This document shows positions 55,186-64,000 of a stretch of DNA of 64,000 bases, in pieces (position 1 is the first letter of the stretch; each line of letters starts with the position of its first letter). The stretch spans positions 1,240,001 to 1,304,000 of the forward strand of contig JADLSH010000170.1 of assembly GCA_016169945.1 (NCBI GenBank), written 5' to 3'. Made by a program: the position numbers and the translations under genes. Below the pieces are notes generated by a model. The model was not told where the DNA came from and ran no database searches. It saw only the letters and a program-made list of their open reading frames with translations. This DNA comes from Trachythela sp. YZ-2020 (lineage: Eukaryota; Cnidaria; Anthozoa; Malacalcyonacea; Clavulariidae).

Positions 55186-56612
55186 TTAAACGTTCCAAAC
55201 CCCCCTTTGGCTTCCAATCTCGATGAAGACGCTGCAGAAAAAATAGTGCCGGTTGAACTGTTTAATTTCCTGGCTTGGGTAACTGGTGCATGCTGTGAAC
55301 CAGTTTCTGTCAGTGAGAAAAATTTCGTAGAGCTTGACAACGACACTGAACGTCGGAAGATATTGTCCATTTGTCAGGACATTATCTTCCTTAAGTCCAA
55401 AGGAAGAAGAATCGTACCTAAGCATCTTATTCTTGGCCTCACAATTCGACATGTTACTGGCAGTTCGAAATTAATTGATATCGTTTCTGGACTTGGACAC
55501 TGTAGTTCTACGAAGGCAGTCATTGATTATGACTCAGATCTTGCCAGATACCGTGCACAGCAAAGCAGTGTTATACCCCGCGGATTTTGTAAGTTGTTTA
55601 CTACATGTGTATTCGACAACAATGACATAAACGAAGAGACACTAAGTGGCAAAGGAACAACTCATTGCACCACTGGTATAGTTATTCAACGAATGTCTGA
55701 AGAATCTGTAGTGGATGATGAAAATCGTCAGGCAACTTCCAAGTCGAGGGGGAAACGGGTTGAAGTACCAAGTACAGATATACAGCCAATCTTCTTGAAG
55801 AAGAAGAGTCCATCAGCAACATTTGATGTTACTTCCATAGAAGAAAGTATTGGTGGTAGAAATGATAACATTTGCTACGTTCTAGCCAAATTTCACTGTG
55901 AAGAAGAAGTACCTTTACCATCCTGGAGTGGATTTTTTGCCCAGCTCACAACACTGGTTCCTGATAAGAGTCGGATTGGCTATCTCCCTATTATTGATGG
56001 CAGTCCTACAGATCTTGGTGTCGTTAACTCTGTTCTGTTACAAAGCATAGACATAGCAAACAAACTAAACCAAGATTCCATTGTTGTTGTCATGGATGAA
56101 GCTGTTTATGCTAAAGCTCAGTTGATCCGTTGGACAAACGATGTTTTTCAGAATCGATTAGTTTTACGACTTGGTGAATTTCATGTCATAATGTGCTTTC
56201 TTGGAGTGATTGGCAAACGATTTCAAGATGGTGGTTTACGTGACATTCTCATTGAAAGCAATATCATCGCAGAAGGCTCTATTAATGGTGTTTTGTCAGG
56301 TAAACACTACAACCGTAGTACAAGATCAATGAAAATCGTCTATGAGGCAATGTATCGTCTCGTTATCAGCGCATTTTTGGAGTTCATGTCAGACGATGAA
56401 AGAAATTCATTGGGACATGTCCTGTATGTTCTGAAGGCAGCTTTTAGTAATGGAGCATTTACTGAAGTTGTAGAGAGTGATGATGTCCAAAATTTCGTGA
56501 GAAAGCTGAACGAATTTACTCGTGAAAGGGGAAAGTCGAGTCCAACCTTCGCCTACTGGTTGAGTTTCCTTGAAATGGTAGACATACTATTAGAATTCAT
56601 AAGGGCAACTAG
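55174..56612 (+). CDS. Academ-like transposase, central part
   Basis: The frame starts in register with PNPPLASNLDEDAAEKIVPV and covers the presumed transposase core: ICQDIIFLKSKGRRIVPKHL, LSGKGTTHCTTGI, IGYLPIIDGSPTDLGVVN, SIVVVMDEAVYAKAQLIRW (conserved Asp-Glu), RLVLRLGEFHVIMCFLGVIG (Glu, His) and NGVLSGKHYNRSTRSMK. A consensus donor (ACTAG|GTCAGT) ends the exon at 56612; the ORF's remaining residues to 56727 are intron read-through. No in-frame stop. The conserved acidic residues suggest an RNase H-like fold, which I infer. Confidence 0.75.
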
Positions 56613-56751
56613 GTCAGTATATCATTATGGAATATTTTCGGGGTTTATTGATTACTGCTGTGCTGGGACCTTTTTGGTAGTTCCAGATCACAAAAGTATA
56701 ATTACATTACATTGTAAACAATATTAAAATTACTTCTGTTTGTATTTCCAG

Positions 56752-58457
56752 AACGGGTGATTGGTTTCTGCATCTCACATCGGTTCGACGCATGTTACCC
56801 TGGATTTTTACCAAGAATTCGAAAACTAAAGGTGGTACGATTGGATTCTCAATCAACAAATCTGCTGTCCATCGATGGATTAAAAGTTTTGCTGATAGAG
56901 CAGAGATTCAATCTGTATGTGAGAGTATGGCTGGTCGTGATAATCATACACGTCAAAGGAAGGAAGTAGATATCAATCGAAGAAGACAGGATGAAAAGTC
57001 GGTGAAAAGTGTGATCAGCACCATAGAAGCCATGATAAATCCAGTTTCCATAGAAGATGACGAGTTAGTGAACATTGTTTCTGGCGCAGTTGCATCACCG
57101 GAAGTAAAAGAAGATATCGCACGAGCCAAAACTGCGGGAGAGGAACAATGCTCTGAGTACATTGATCAACGCCTAAAGAAAAAGAAGCAGGAGGTTTTTG
57201 ATCCAATTAAAGCACTGAAACTCAAAACGTTTTCATCAACCACTAAGACCGCTAAGGCAAAATCAGAAAAGACGGTGTTACAAACTACAGCAAGGGATCT
57301 TGCTCGAGTTCTGATAGTTGCCAAGTCTAATAACTTGGACTTTAAGTACGTACTGTCTTTCCCTCTGTGCCCAGTGCCATTGTCGCTTGCCAACTATGAC
57401 GGGACGTTAGCTAAAACAGACAAGTCTGCCATGGGCCGCTTCCTAGAGAAGAATGTTGAAGACGTAACCAATTGGAATAGTTCTACTGCGTGGATTATTG
57501 ATGCCATGGCTCTAATTCAACGTCTGAAAGACATTCCCAGCACATTTGATGCATTGTCTGCGAAAATATTGAAGATTGTGATAGATACAGCGATTCGACA
57601 TCGTTGCACCAGAGTTGATTTCGTTGCTGACCGGTACCCGGATTCGAGCATTAAGAATGCTGAGAGAGACAGGCGAAAAGGGAGAGAAGGTTCTGTCATC
57701 CGTTTAAAAGTTGACCATGGTTCAAAGAAGACCCCACAGCAATTCAAGAAGTTCCAATCGGTGGGGAGAAATAAGGAAAGCTTAATAGAGTTTCTCTTTG
57801 AACATTGGAAGACTGTCGATGCGAGTTCTCTTCAAGGGGTTGAGTTATACTTCGCACATGGATGTCAGTGTCACAAGTTTCAGGCATCAGCGACGAACTT
57901 GACTGTTGAGTCTGTAGATGTCTTGTTCTCTGACCATGAGGAGGCTGACACGAGAATGGGATTACACGCTCTACATGCCTTTCAGCTACATGAGGAAGTT
58001 ACGATCCAGTCTGATGACACAGATGTACTCATCATTTGCATCGGCCTCAATACACAATTTTCTGGAAAACTGTTTATTCAGCGCGGTACTAAAGCAAACC
58101 TGAGAACTATCAACATTGAGTCGGTGATCAGCAGTTTACCGGATGGAGTGGCGGATGCTTTGCTGGGTTTGCATCCATTCACTGGCTGCGACAGTGTCAG
58201 CTGCTGGAAAGGAAAGGGAAAAGTGACCCCATATGAACTTATGATCACTAACCCGTCATATATCTCCGCTTTTTCTGCCCTTGGACAGGAGTGGTCTATT
58301 TCAAATGTTCCAATGGATGTTTTGGAGCAGTTTCTATGCCAACTGTACAACCGTCAGAGTGATCTACCTTCGTTGCTGGATGTTCGACTTAGCATTTTCA
58401 TGAAAAAGTTTTGTTTGGACTCCACCCCCGTCATGGATGAAGTCACCCAGCACAAAA
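56752..58457 (+). CDS. Academ-like gene, XPG-like nuclease exon
   Basis: Begins after TATTTCCAG and restores the frame as TRTGDWFLHLTSVRRMLPW. Immediately after, about 60-70 residues usual in the family (the ARYLP...DQTIEQ region) are missing before KTKGGTIGFSINKSAVHRW, an in-frame deletion. Then KLKTFSSTTK, a DAMALIQRLK segment, VDFVADRYPDSSIKNAERDR, and the XPG/PIN-like residues DHEEADTRMGLHALHA (~57930) and IQSDDTDVLIICIG (~58010), with LLGLHPFTGCDSVSCWKGKG. XPG-type nucleases use such acidic clusters. A one-base shift in AAAAAGGG at ~58457 leads to the last part. Confidence 0.75.
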
Positions 58458-58817
58458 AGGGCTAATTACCAGACTGCTATACTGCGAAGATCATTGGAAT
58501 CAGTGATGAACGCCCCAAGTCCTATTGGCCATGGATGGATGGCTCCAGACGGTGAATGTGAACTTGCTATTCAGTGGCGGACTGTCGCTGTAGCTCCTCC
58601 AGAACTACTTGAGCAAATTTATTGTTCATGTCGCAAAACGAAATGCTCTACCCGATCGTGTTCCTGTTTTTCTCGAAACATGCGATGTGGACCTCTTTGT
58701 AAATGCACTGAGTGCGAGAATGGCGAGCAAATGCTTTCGGACATTGCAAATGATGCAGTCGACAACATCCTAAATGGTGATGACAGCGATTCCGATCTGG
58801 ACTCTTACATGTTATAA
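58437..58817 (+). CDS. Academ-like gene, CXC (tesmin-type) C-terminus
   Basis: Continues with RANYQTAILRRSLES and PSPIGHGWMAP, then the Cys-rich YCSCRKTKCSTRSCSCFS and MRCGPLCKCTECEN, a CXC/CRC-type zinc-binding domain, and an acidic tail ending at TAA 58815-58817. CXC domains bind DNA in tesmin/TSO1 proteins; here it may recognise the element ends. Confidence 0.75.
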   Translation: MKSPSTKRANYQTAILRRSLESVMNAPSPIGHGWMAPDGECELAIQWRTVAVAPPELLEQIYCSCRKTKCSTRSCSCFSRNMRCGPLCKCTECENGEQMLSDIANDAVDNILNGDDSDSDLDSYML

Positions 58818-59201
58818 ATGAAGGCGCAGTTCTGCCCAAATGGTGTTTATAGTAAATCGCAACTAAGATGTGGAAATTTGTTGCCAAGATTGTTCACGAG
58901 TCATATACAGTAGGAACATATTGTTGAATTTGCAATATTTTGTGTTTTTATCTAAGCAAAAAAGTTTAGATTCTTTGAATATTTTGATAGTAGACACTTA
59001 TTTCAAAACTGAATATCTCAGACAACGCTAATTAATTATGAAGCAATTAACAATTAATAGAGAGACTATCATATAGAAAACATTGTATTTTAAGATTTTA
59101 CTATTACTCCTTTATTCATTTCTGTAATCAATTCCTAATCCGAGCATTGAGGACTTCACCTCAAAATCTAAGCATCTGTCAGATTTCGTGCTATAAACTA
59201 C

Positions 59202-59765
59202 AGGGTTCCCATGGAAAAAGGAACACCCTCCACTTCCATCTAACCACACCATATGCGAAGGCAGAACACGATCCATGGCACGTCGCTTAAGTCGTACACC
59301 AGAGCTCCTCAAAACATATGGGAACATACTAACCGATTATTGCCCAACCTTCAGACAACGCCCACTACATTCCACATCATCCTGTTAAGAAAGAGTCCTC
59401 TACAACACCAGTCAGAATAGTTTTTACGATCATTAAACAATCATTAAACGATCATTAAACAATTGCCTCGATGTTGGACCACCATTCCTGAACGACCTAT
59501 GTGCCATCATCTTGAGATTTAGAACATACCCCTTTGGATTCTCGACAGACATTGAGAAAGCATTCCTACATGTGGGGCTTCCTGAATGCGATAGAGACTT
59601 TACTAGATTTCTATGGTTATCTGACCCCAACGATCCAGAAAGTCCATTTGAAATTTACCGCTTTAAAGTTGTCCTATTCGGTTCCACAAGCTCACCCTTT
59701 ATGCTCAATGCAACGTTGCATTCCCACCTAGATAACTACGAATCACCAGTCGCTAAGGACATTAA
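59202..59765 (+). pseudogene. BEL reverse transcriptase, N-terminal part
   Basis: FPWKKEHPPLPSNHTICE begins right after the Academ-like end, then RSMARRLSRTPELLKTYGNI. A small direct repeat (ATCATTAAAC three times, 59429-59463) damages the VFDCS-like region. The frame 59512-59765 gives LRFRTYPFGFSTDIEKAFLH and FKVVLFGSTSSPFML. The ORF then meets the TTAA element at AKDI; the catalytic YVDN lies beyond it at 62098. Confidence 0.8.
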
Positions 59766-60857
59766 GAGCGGGTGTCTGTAAAAATCGACTATCATGTCTA
59801 GGACGCGAAAAATGAAAATCCTTGAAACTTTCTCAGAATAAAGATTTGGTTGAGTTATTCATAGTCAAGTACCAGAAAGTTCATCACATTTTTTATTTTG
59901 CATGTAAGAAAGAAATTTCAATTTTGCCGCTCACGGGCGGCTTCGAAGGCTCGATACGATATGCATAACTATGCATAACTAAAACAGTTCGCAGAACTTA
60001 AAAGCTATTTAAAATTGAAAATTTAATTCATAACTAGCAAGCATAGATTATACTTAATAATCCACGTGGTTTTCGTGCAGTTTAGCTGAGAAATAAATAT
60101 TTTCTAGAATTTTAAATATTGTCTATTTTGAGCCAGTTTCCGACATGCTAGAAATAGGCTAAATTCGGTGGCAAATATTTGCAATGATACATTGCTCTGG
60201 CTCTTAAAATTATTTTCGCTGAAAAGAACAACATTTATGCTATCGTTTTTAGAAATAAAATTTTTGGGCAAATAAATTCAAAAAATTTTAGAGCGCGAAA
60301 CGCCGAGTATAAATAGCTGCCCTCACGCGATTTACCTGACTAGTGTCATAATGTAGTACAGACTACAGTAAAATAAAATAACAAAAAAATCAGTAATTCG
60401 TTCAAATTGTGTAACAAACATTTCATTTTGAGCTTTCCTAAGGCTTAGCTGAAAGCTAGTATTTGAAAGCAACTGTAAATTACATTTCTTGGCGAGTTAC
60501 GCCCATACATTACGCTAAAATATGCAATTTGTTTTTGAAACGTACATGTTTCACACGGTAATGTACAACTTTCAAACGTAAACAAACATTGAAAAACATT
60601 CGCATTTGACGGCTTTTGCAAATGGTAGTAGAAATATGCTATATATAATCAAAGCTGGACGTGGATGCGTATTTTTATACTGTTACTTGTTAGAGCTACT
60701 GAGCTGAAATTTTGTAAAGGCAAAGTCAAAGAAGTTTCGACAACTGGTATTGAGACAAAGTACTTACGTATGTACTTTAGTATGTAATTGTTATTCATTT
60801 ATATGATTCTAAGGATTTCTACGTAGTTCCTATTTATTTTGTATTGATAATCTCTTT

Positions 60858-61085
60858 TTGAAAATGCAGTTCACGGCGCCAAATCACTGGCAAATGGCAA
60901 CGTGCGCTTATGCGTCCTTTGTTGGGGGAACTTGTGGTTCTGATAGAGTGAACACTTTCTCAGAATGTGTACCAGTTGGAAGCTGTCTCAAGGATGTTAA
61001 AGCACATCTGAGAGGCTTACATGTCTCTGATTCGACTTTAAAAACTGAGGCGCAGATACTACTGGCAAGAGCAGGTAATTTTTAG
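60858..61085 (+). CDS. Short exon-like ORF in the TTAA element
   Basis: An AAAATGCAG acceptor-like sequence at ~60865-60868 and a GCAG|GTAATT donor at 61073 bracket an open stretch with CAYASFVGGTCGSDRVN and LKDVKAHLRGLHVSD. Not recognised. It could be captured host coding sequence or chance. Confidence 0.35.
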   Translation: MKMQFTAPNHWQMATCAYASFVGGTCGSDRVNTFSECVPVGSCLKDVKAHLRGLHVSDSTLKTEAQILLARAGNF

Positions 61086-61560
61086 TCTTCACGGCAATTT
61101 GGTATGTTTTGAACAACCTAAAAATTAAATGTTATACGGTACGATTTAGGGTTAGGGTCGGATGTGCTTATAGGGTCATAGGGTTTGGCTCGCCCATCCA
61201 CTTTTAGTTTTCCGCAATTCCTCATATAAAAGCTGTACATTTGAACATCCGGAACCAAAAGAAAAGATCCAACTTGAACCTGTGTTATTCGACTTTATAT
61301 GGCGCATATTTGATTGACCGCGGCGATTAAATAGACGTTATTAGGTGAACATGCATCTCACGTAATTTTAAGCTTCAAATTTATCTCAGCATCGCTTGCA
61401 GGCTAAAGTAAATGTAAAGTAGGCCTCAGGAAAGCTCAAAAAATATATTTTTCACTACAAGGTAACGAATTACTGATTTTTTAATAGTTTGATTATAGTA
61501 TGAGACTATAGTCACGTAATCCGTGAGTGTAGCTATTTTTGTGATGATATGCTCAACGTT
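61086..61560. other. Interior of the TTAA element
   Basis: No coding pattern; includes the TTAGGGTTAGGGTCGG motif at 61147. Confidence 0.4.
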
Positions 61561-62085
61561 TCGCGCTCTAAATTTATTTGCCCAAAAATTTTATTTCTAA
61601 AAACAATAGCATAAATGTTGTTCTTTTCAGCGAAAATAAGTTTAAGAGCCAGAGCAATGTATCATTGCAAATATTTGCCGCCGAATTTAACCTATTTCTA
61701 GCGTGTCGGAAACTGGCTCGAAATTGACAATATTTAAAATTCTAGAAAATATTTATTTCTCAGCTAAACTACACGAAAACCATGTGGATTATTAAGTATA
61801 ATCTATGCTTGCTAGTTATGAATTAAATTTTCAATTTTAAATAGCTTTTAAGTTCTGCGAACTGTTTTAGTTATGCATAGTTATGCATATCGTATCGAGC
61901 CTTCGAAGCCGCCCGTGAGCGGCAAAATTGAAATTTCTTTCATACATGCAAAATAAAAAATGTGATGAACTTTCTGGTACTTGACTATGAATAACTCAAC
62001 CAAATCTTTATTCTGAGAAAGTTTCAAGGATTTTCATTTTTCGCGTCCTAGACACGATAGTCGATTTTTACAGACACCCGCTCTT

Positions 62086-64000
62086 AAGAACGATTTGTAT
62101 GTGGACAACTTAATCTCTGGACAAGACACAGAAAAAGAAACCCTTCAGTATTACAACGAATCACGATCCATCATGGCTGAAGGAAAATTTAACTTACGTT
62201 CGTGGACATCTAACAGCAAAGTCCTCCGTGATCAAGCAACCAGCCTGCACGTAGCTGACCCCAACAAAGTCGTTAACCTCCTCGGCCTGAAATGGGATCC
62301 CACCTCCGACAACTTGAGCTTCAATCAACGAGCCATTAGTCTTTCACCCGTCCATCTTATTACCAAGCGTGAAATTCTACGGGAGTCATCAAAAACGTTT
62401 GACCCACTCGGTATCCTATCACCAGTTACCGTAAGAGCAAAACTCCTACTCCAAGAGTTATGGCAGCGGAAGTTCGAGTGGGATGAGCCACTTCCTCCAG
62501 AGCTACCAACAACATGGACCAACATTGCCAAGGAGATCGAGGATGCCACCACAACAGTGCTACCAAGATGCCACTTCTCACCAGGGACCACTACTCCCTC
62601 TAGCACCCAACTACACATATTTGCTGACGCAAGCATGAAAGCGTATGGCGCAGTCGCATACCTTCAGAATGGAACCGAGACATCAATGGTCATCGCCAAA
62701 TCACGAGTTGCACCCCTCAAGAAATTGACATTGCCTCAATTAGAACTCATGGCAGCATTAACTGGCGCAAGATTAGCCAATTTTGTCCAACAAGCCATGA
62801 AACAAAGATACAACAACCTCACATTCAAGTTATGGACTGATAGTGAAATCGTCCTTCACTGGCTAAACAGCAACAAGGCTTTGAAACCATTCATCGCGAA
62901 CCGTGTCCGAGAAATCAAAGCGCTCTATAACACAACGCATTGGAACCATTGCCCTACCAAGAGCAACCCAGCTGACCTACTCCCTCGTGGTGGTTCAGCC
63001 CAACAATTCCACACATCAACTCTGTGGAAATACGGGCCCGAATGGTTACCACATCAATCACTATGGCCCATTTGGAACCCATCCCAAACCCTCAACATCA
63101 ACATAGTCGATATAGATGATACAGAACCCACAACCGATGAACCCACAACCACTGAGTCAATACCATCGACCAACGGACTTGGTATCCATCAAATCATTGA
63201 TGTGTCAAGATACAGCACACTCGACAAACTGCTCAATGTTACAGCTTACGTCCTGAGATTTCTTCAACTCCTGCAAAAGAAATCGACCACAACCATCGAA
63301 GAGAGACGTGAATCTCAGCACCTATGGGTACAGAACACCCAGAACATCACCTACCATAAGGAAATGAACAATATCAAAGCCAAGTCGAAAACATGTTTAC
63401 CCCTCGTTAGACAACTTCGTTTGTTCGACGCTAAAGGTTTTCTTTGTGGCGGTCGAATCCATAATGCCCCACTTTCCGAGCAAGCAAAGCACCCGTACCT
63501 TCTCCCACCAAACCACCCATTCACATCACTCATTGTTTACGAAGCCCACGCGCGACAACTTCACTCTGGCACCGTGTTCACAGCACTACGCCAGAACTTT
63601 TGGATCATATCCATGCGTCAGTACATCAAAAAACTACTCAGACGGTGTGTAACCTGCAGAAAACTCGAAGCAACAGCTTACAACGCCCCAGATTCAGCCC
63701 CACTTCCGAAGATAAGAATGCAACAAACAGAACCTTTCTCCGTCACCGGTGTTGATTATGCTGGCCCACTGTACGTCAGAGAAAACGGCGGCAAGATCAA
63801 GAGTTACATTTGTTTATTTACCTGTGCTGTCACCAGAGCCATTCATTTAGAAGTGGTCACAGACTTAACAGAGAGAGGTTTCCTGCAAGCATTCCGACGT
63901 TTTGCAAGCCGCAAATCGTTACCCCGACTCATGGTATCGGACAATGCGTCAACCTTCATGGCTGGTGCTGAAGCACTTGAACACCTGTTTCAATTGCTGT
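62086..64000 (+). CDS. BEL pol: RT end, RNase H, integrase (open to window edge)
   Basis: Uninterrupted for 638 codons. It opens with LKNDLYVDNLISG (RT catalytic YVDN at ~62098), then FDPLGILSPVTVRAKLLLQ and RKFEWDEPLP. RNase H: FADASMKAYGAVAYL (~62620), LTLPQLELMAALTGARLANF, LWTDSEIVLHWLN and WNHCPTKSNPADLL. Integrase: the HARQLHSG / RRCVTCRKLE zinc-binding pair (~63545-63665), core VTGVDYAGPLYVRE (first Asp ~63752), TRAIHLEVVTDLT and MVSDNASTFMAGA (second Asp ~63938); the final Glu lies beyond the edge. It has no stop inside the window. Confidence 0.9.

Larger units (their letters stand above)
52557..59201 (+). mobile_element. Academ-like DNA transposon (6.6 kb)
   Basis: The left terminus GTAGTCCGTGGCACGAAATC (52557) and complement of the right terminus GTAGTTTATAGCACGAAATC match at 16 of 20 positions, all differences being transitions. 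A further shared block GAAGTCCTCA...TCGGATTA lies inside. BEL coding joins cleanly across it. It carries one spliced plus-strand gene with XPG-like and CXC domains. No clear target duplication could be set. The superfamily name is by family knowledge and tentative. Confidence 0.7.
59766..62083. mobile_element. TTAA-flanked element with ~530-bp TIRs
   Basis: Starts GAGCGGGTGTCTGTAAAAAT and ends with the exact complement. TTAA flanks both sides (59762-59765 and 62084-62087), and BEL coding is continuous across it. The inverted repeats extend to about 60300 and from about 61560 with only scattered differences, including CGCTCACGGGCGGCTTCGAA blocks. TTAA duplication fits piggyBac or Kolobok. No transposase is present; the interior holds one short exon-like ORF. 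Confidence 0.9.
48521..64000 (+). mobile_element. BEL/Pao retrotransposon carrying three nested insertions
   Basis: LTR, PBS, gag, protease, RT, RNase H and integrase occur in order. The body is split by a LINE (about 50541-51992), an Academ-like element (52557-59201) and a TTAA-flanked element (59766-62083). Removing them leaves about 5 kb of BEL up to the window edge. The right end is outside the window. Confidence 0.9.

Noticed and set aside
62325..62636. Minus-strand ORF opposite BEL pol
   Set aside because: It is a shadow of the intact plus-strand pol frame.
1..64000. CRISPR arrays, rRNA or tRNA genes, bacterial operons
   Set aside because: No regularly spaced direct repeats with unique spacers and no RNA-gene pattern were found; splice sites and element types indicate an animal nuclear genome.

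Overview
The window reads as intron-bearing, AT-rich invertebrate animal DNA that is almost entirely layered transposable elements. The mix (CR1/jockey-type LINEs, Ty3/gypsy, BEL/Pao, MULE, hAT, piggyBac, PIF/Harbinger, Tc1/mariner, animal EnSpm, and YqaJ/SWIM and HECT families I associate with corals, anemones and hydrozoans) makes a cnidarian the most likely source. That is inference from family recognition; no rRNA, tRNA or unambiguous single-copy host gene was found.

Layout. 0-3.4 kb: a decayed LINE abutting a truncated hAT element. 3.8-11.9 kb: a Ty3/gypsy relic split inside its reverse transcriptase by a 5.6 kb Mutator-like element (MULE) with terminal inverted repeats and a 9-bp target duplication. 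The MULE carries a Harbinger MITE of its own. The gypsy relic then runs into a piggyBac N-terminus (minus strand) and a HECT ubiquitin-ligase relic (plus strand). 13-18.2 kb: a second, decayed MULE gene (zinc-finger exon and C-terminus, minus strand) whose interior is filled by palindromic elements with readable hAT-like, mariner-like and Harbinger-like target duplications. 18.7-23.7 kb: a nearly full-length two-ORF LINE followed by another LINE tail. 25.4-25.8 kb: an integrase-like exon.

30-33 kb holds the best-preserved gene, a single-exon 650-aa EnSpm/CACTA-type transposase, with two well-spliced exons of a DUF4806-like companion just downstream. 35.8-39.4 kb: a minus-strand gene of tiny phase-1 exons ending in a CCHC zinc knuckle, split by a 2.3 kb Tc1/mariner element that also carries an opposing PB1-like ORF. 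39.5-43 kb: a BEL/Pao relic without its RT. 43.6-48.3 kb: a SWIM + YqaJ nuclease + PHD-like + Ulp1-like protease gene, itself split by a 2 kb element with an 8-bp duplication.

48.5 kb to the right edge is one young-looking BEL/Pao element whose body is opened by three insertions: a LINE, a 6.6 kb Academ-like DNA transposon (XPG-like nuclease and CXC domains) and a 2.3 kb TTAA-flanked element with ~530-bp terminal repeats. Its pol is open from 62.1 kb to the window edge. The main value of the window is this set of datable nested insertions plus several transposon-borne domain combinations (YqaJ with Ulp1; mariner with PB1; EnSpm with DUF4806) that deserve follow-up.
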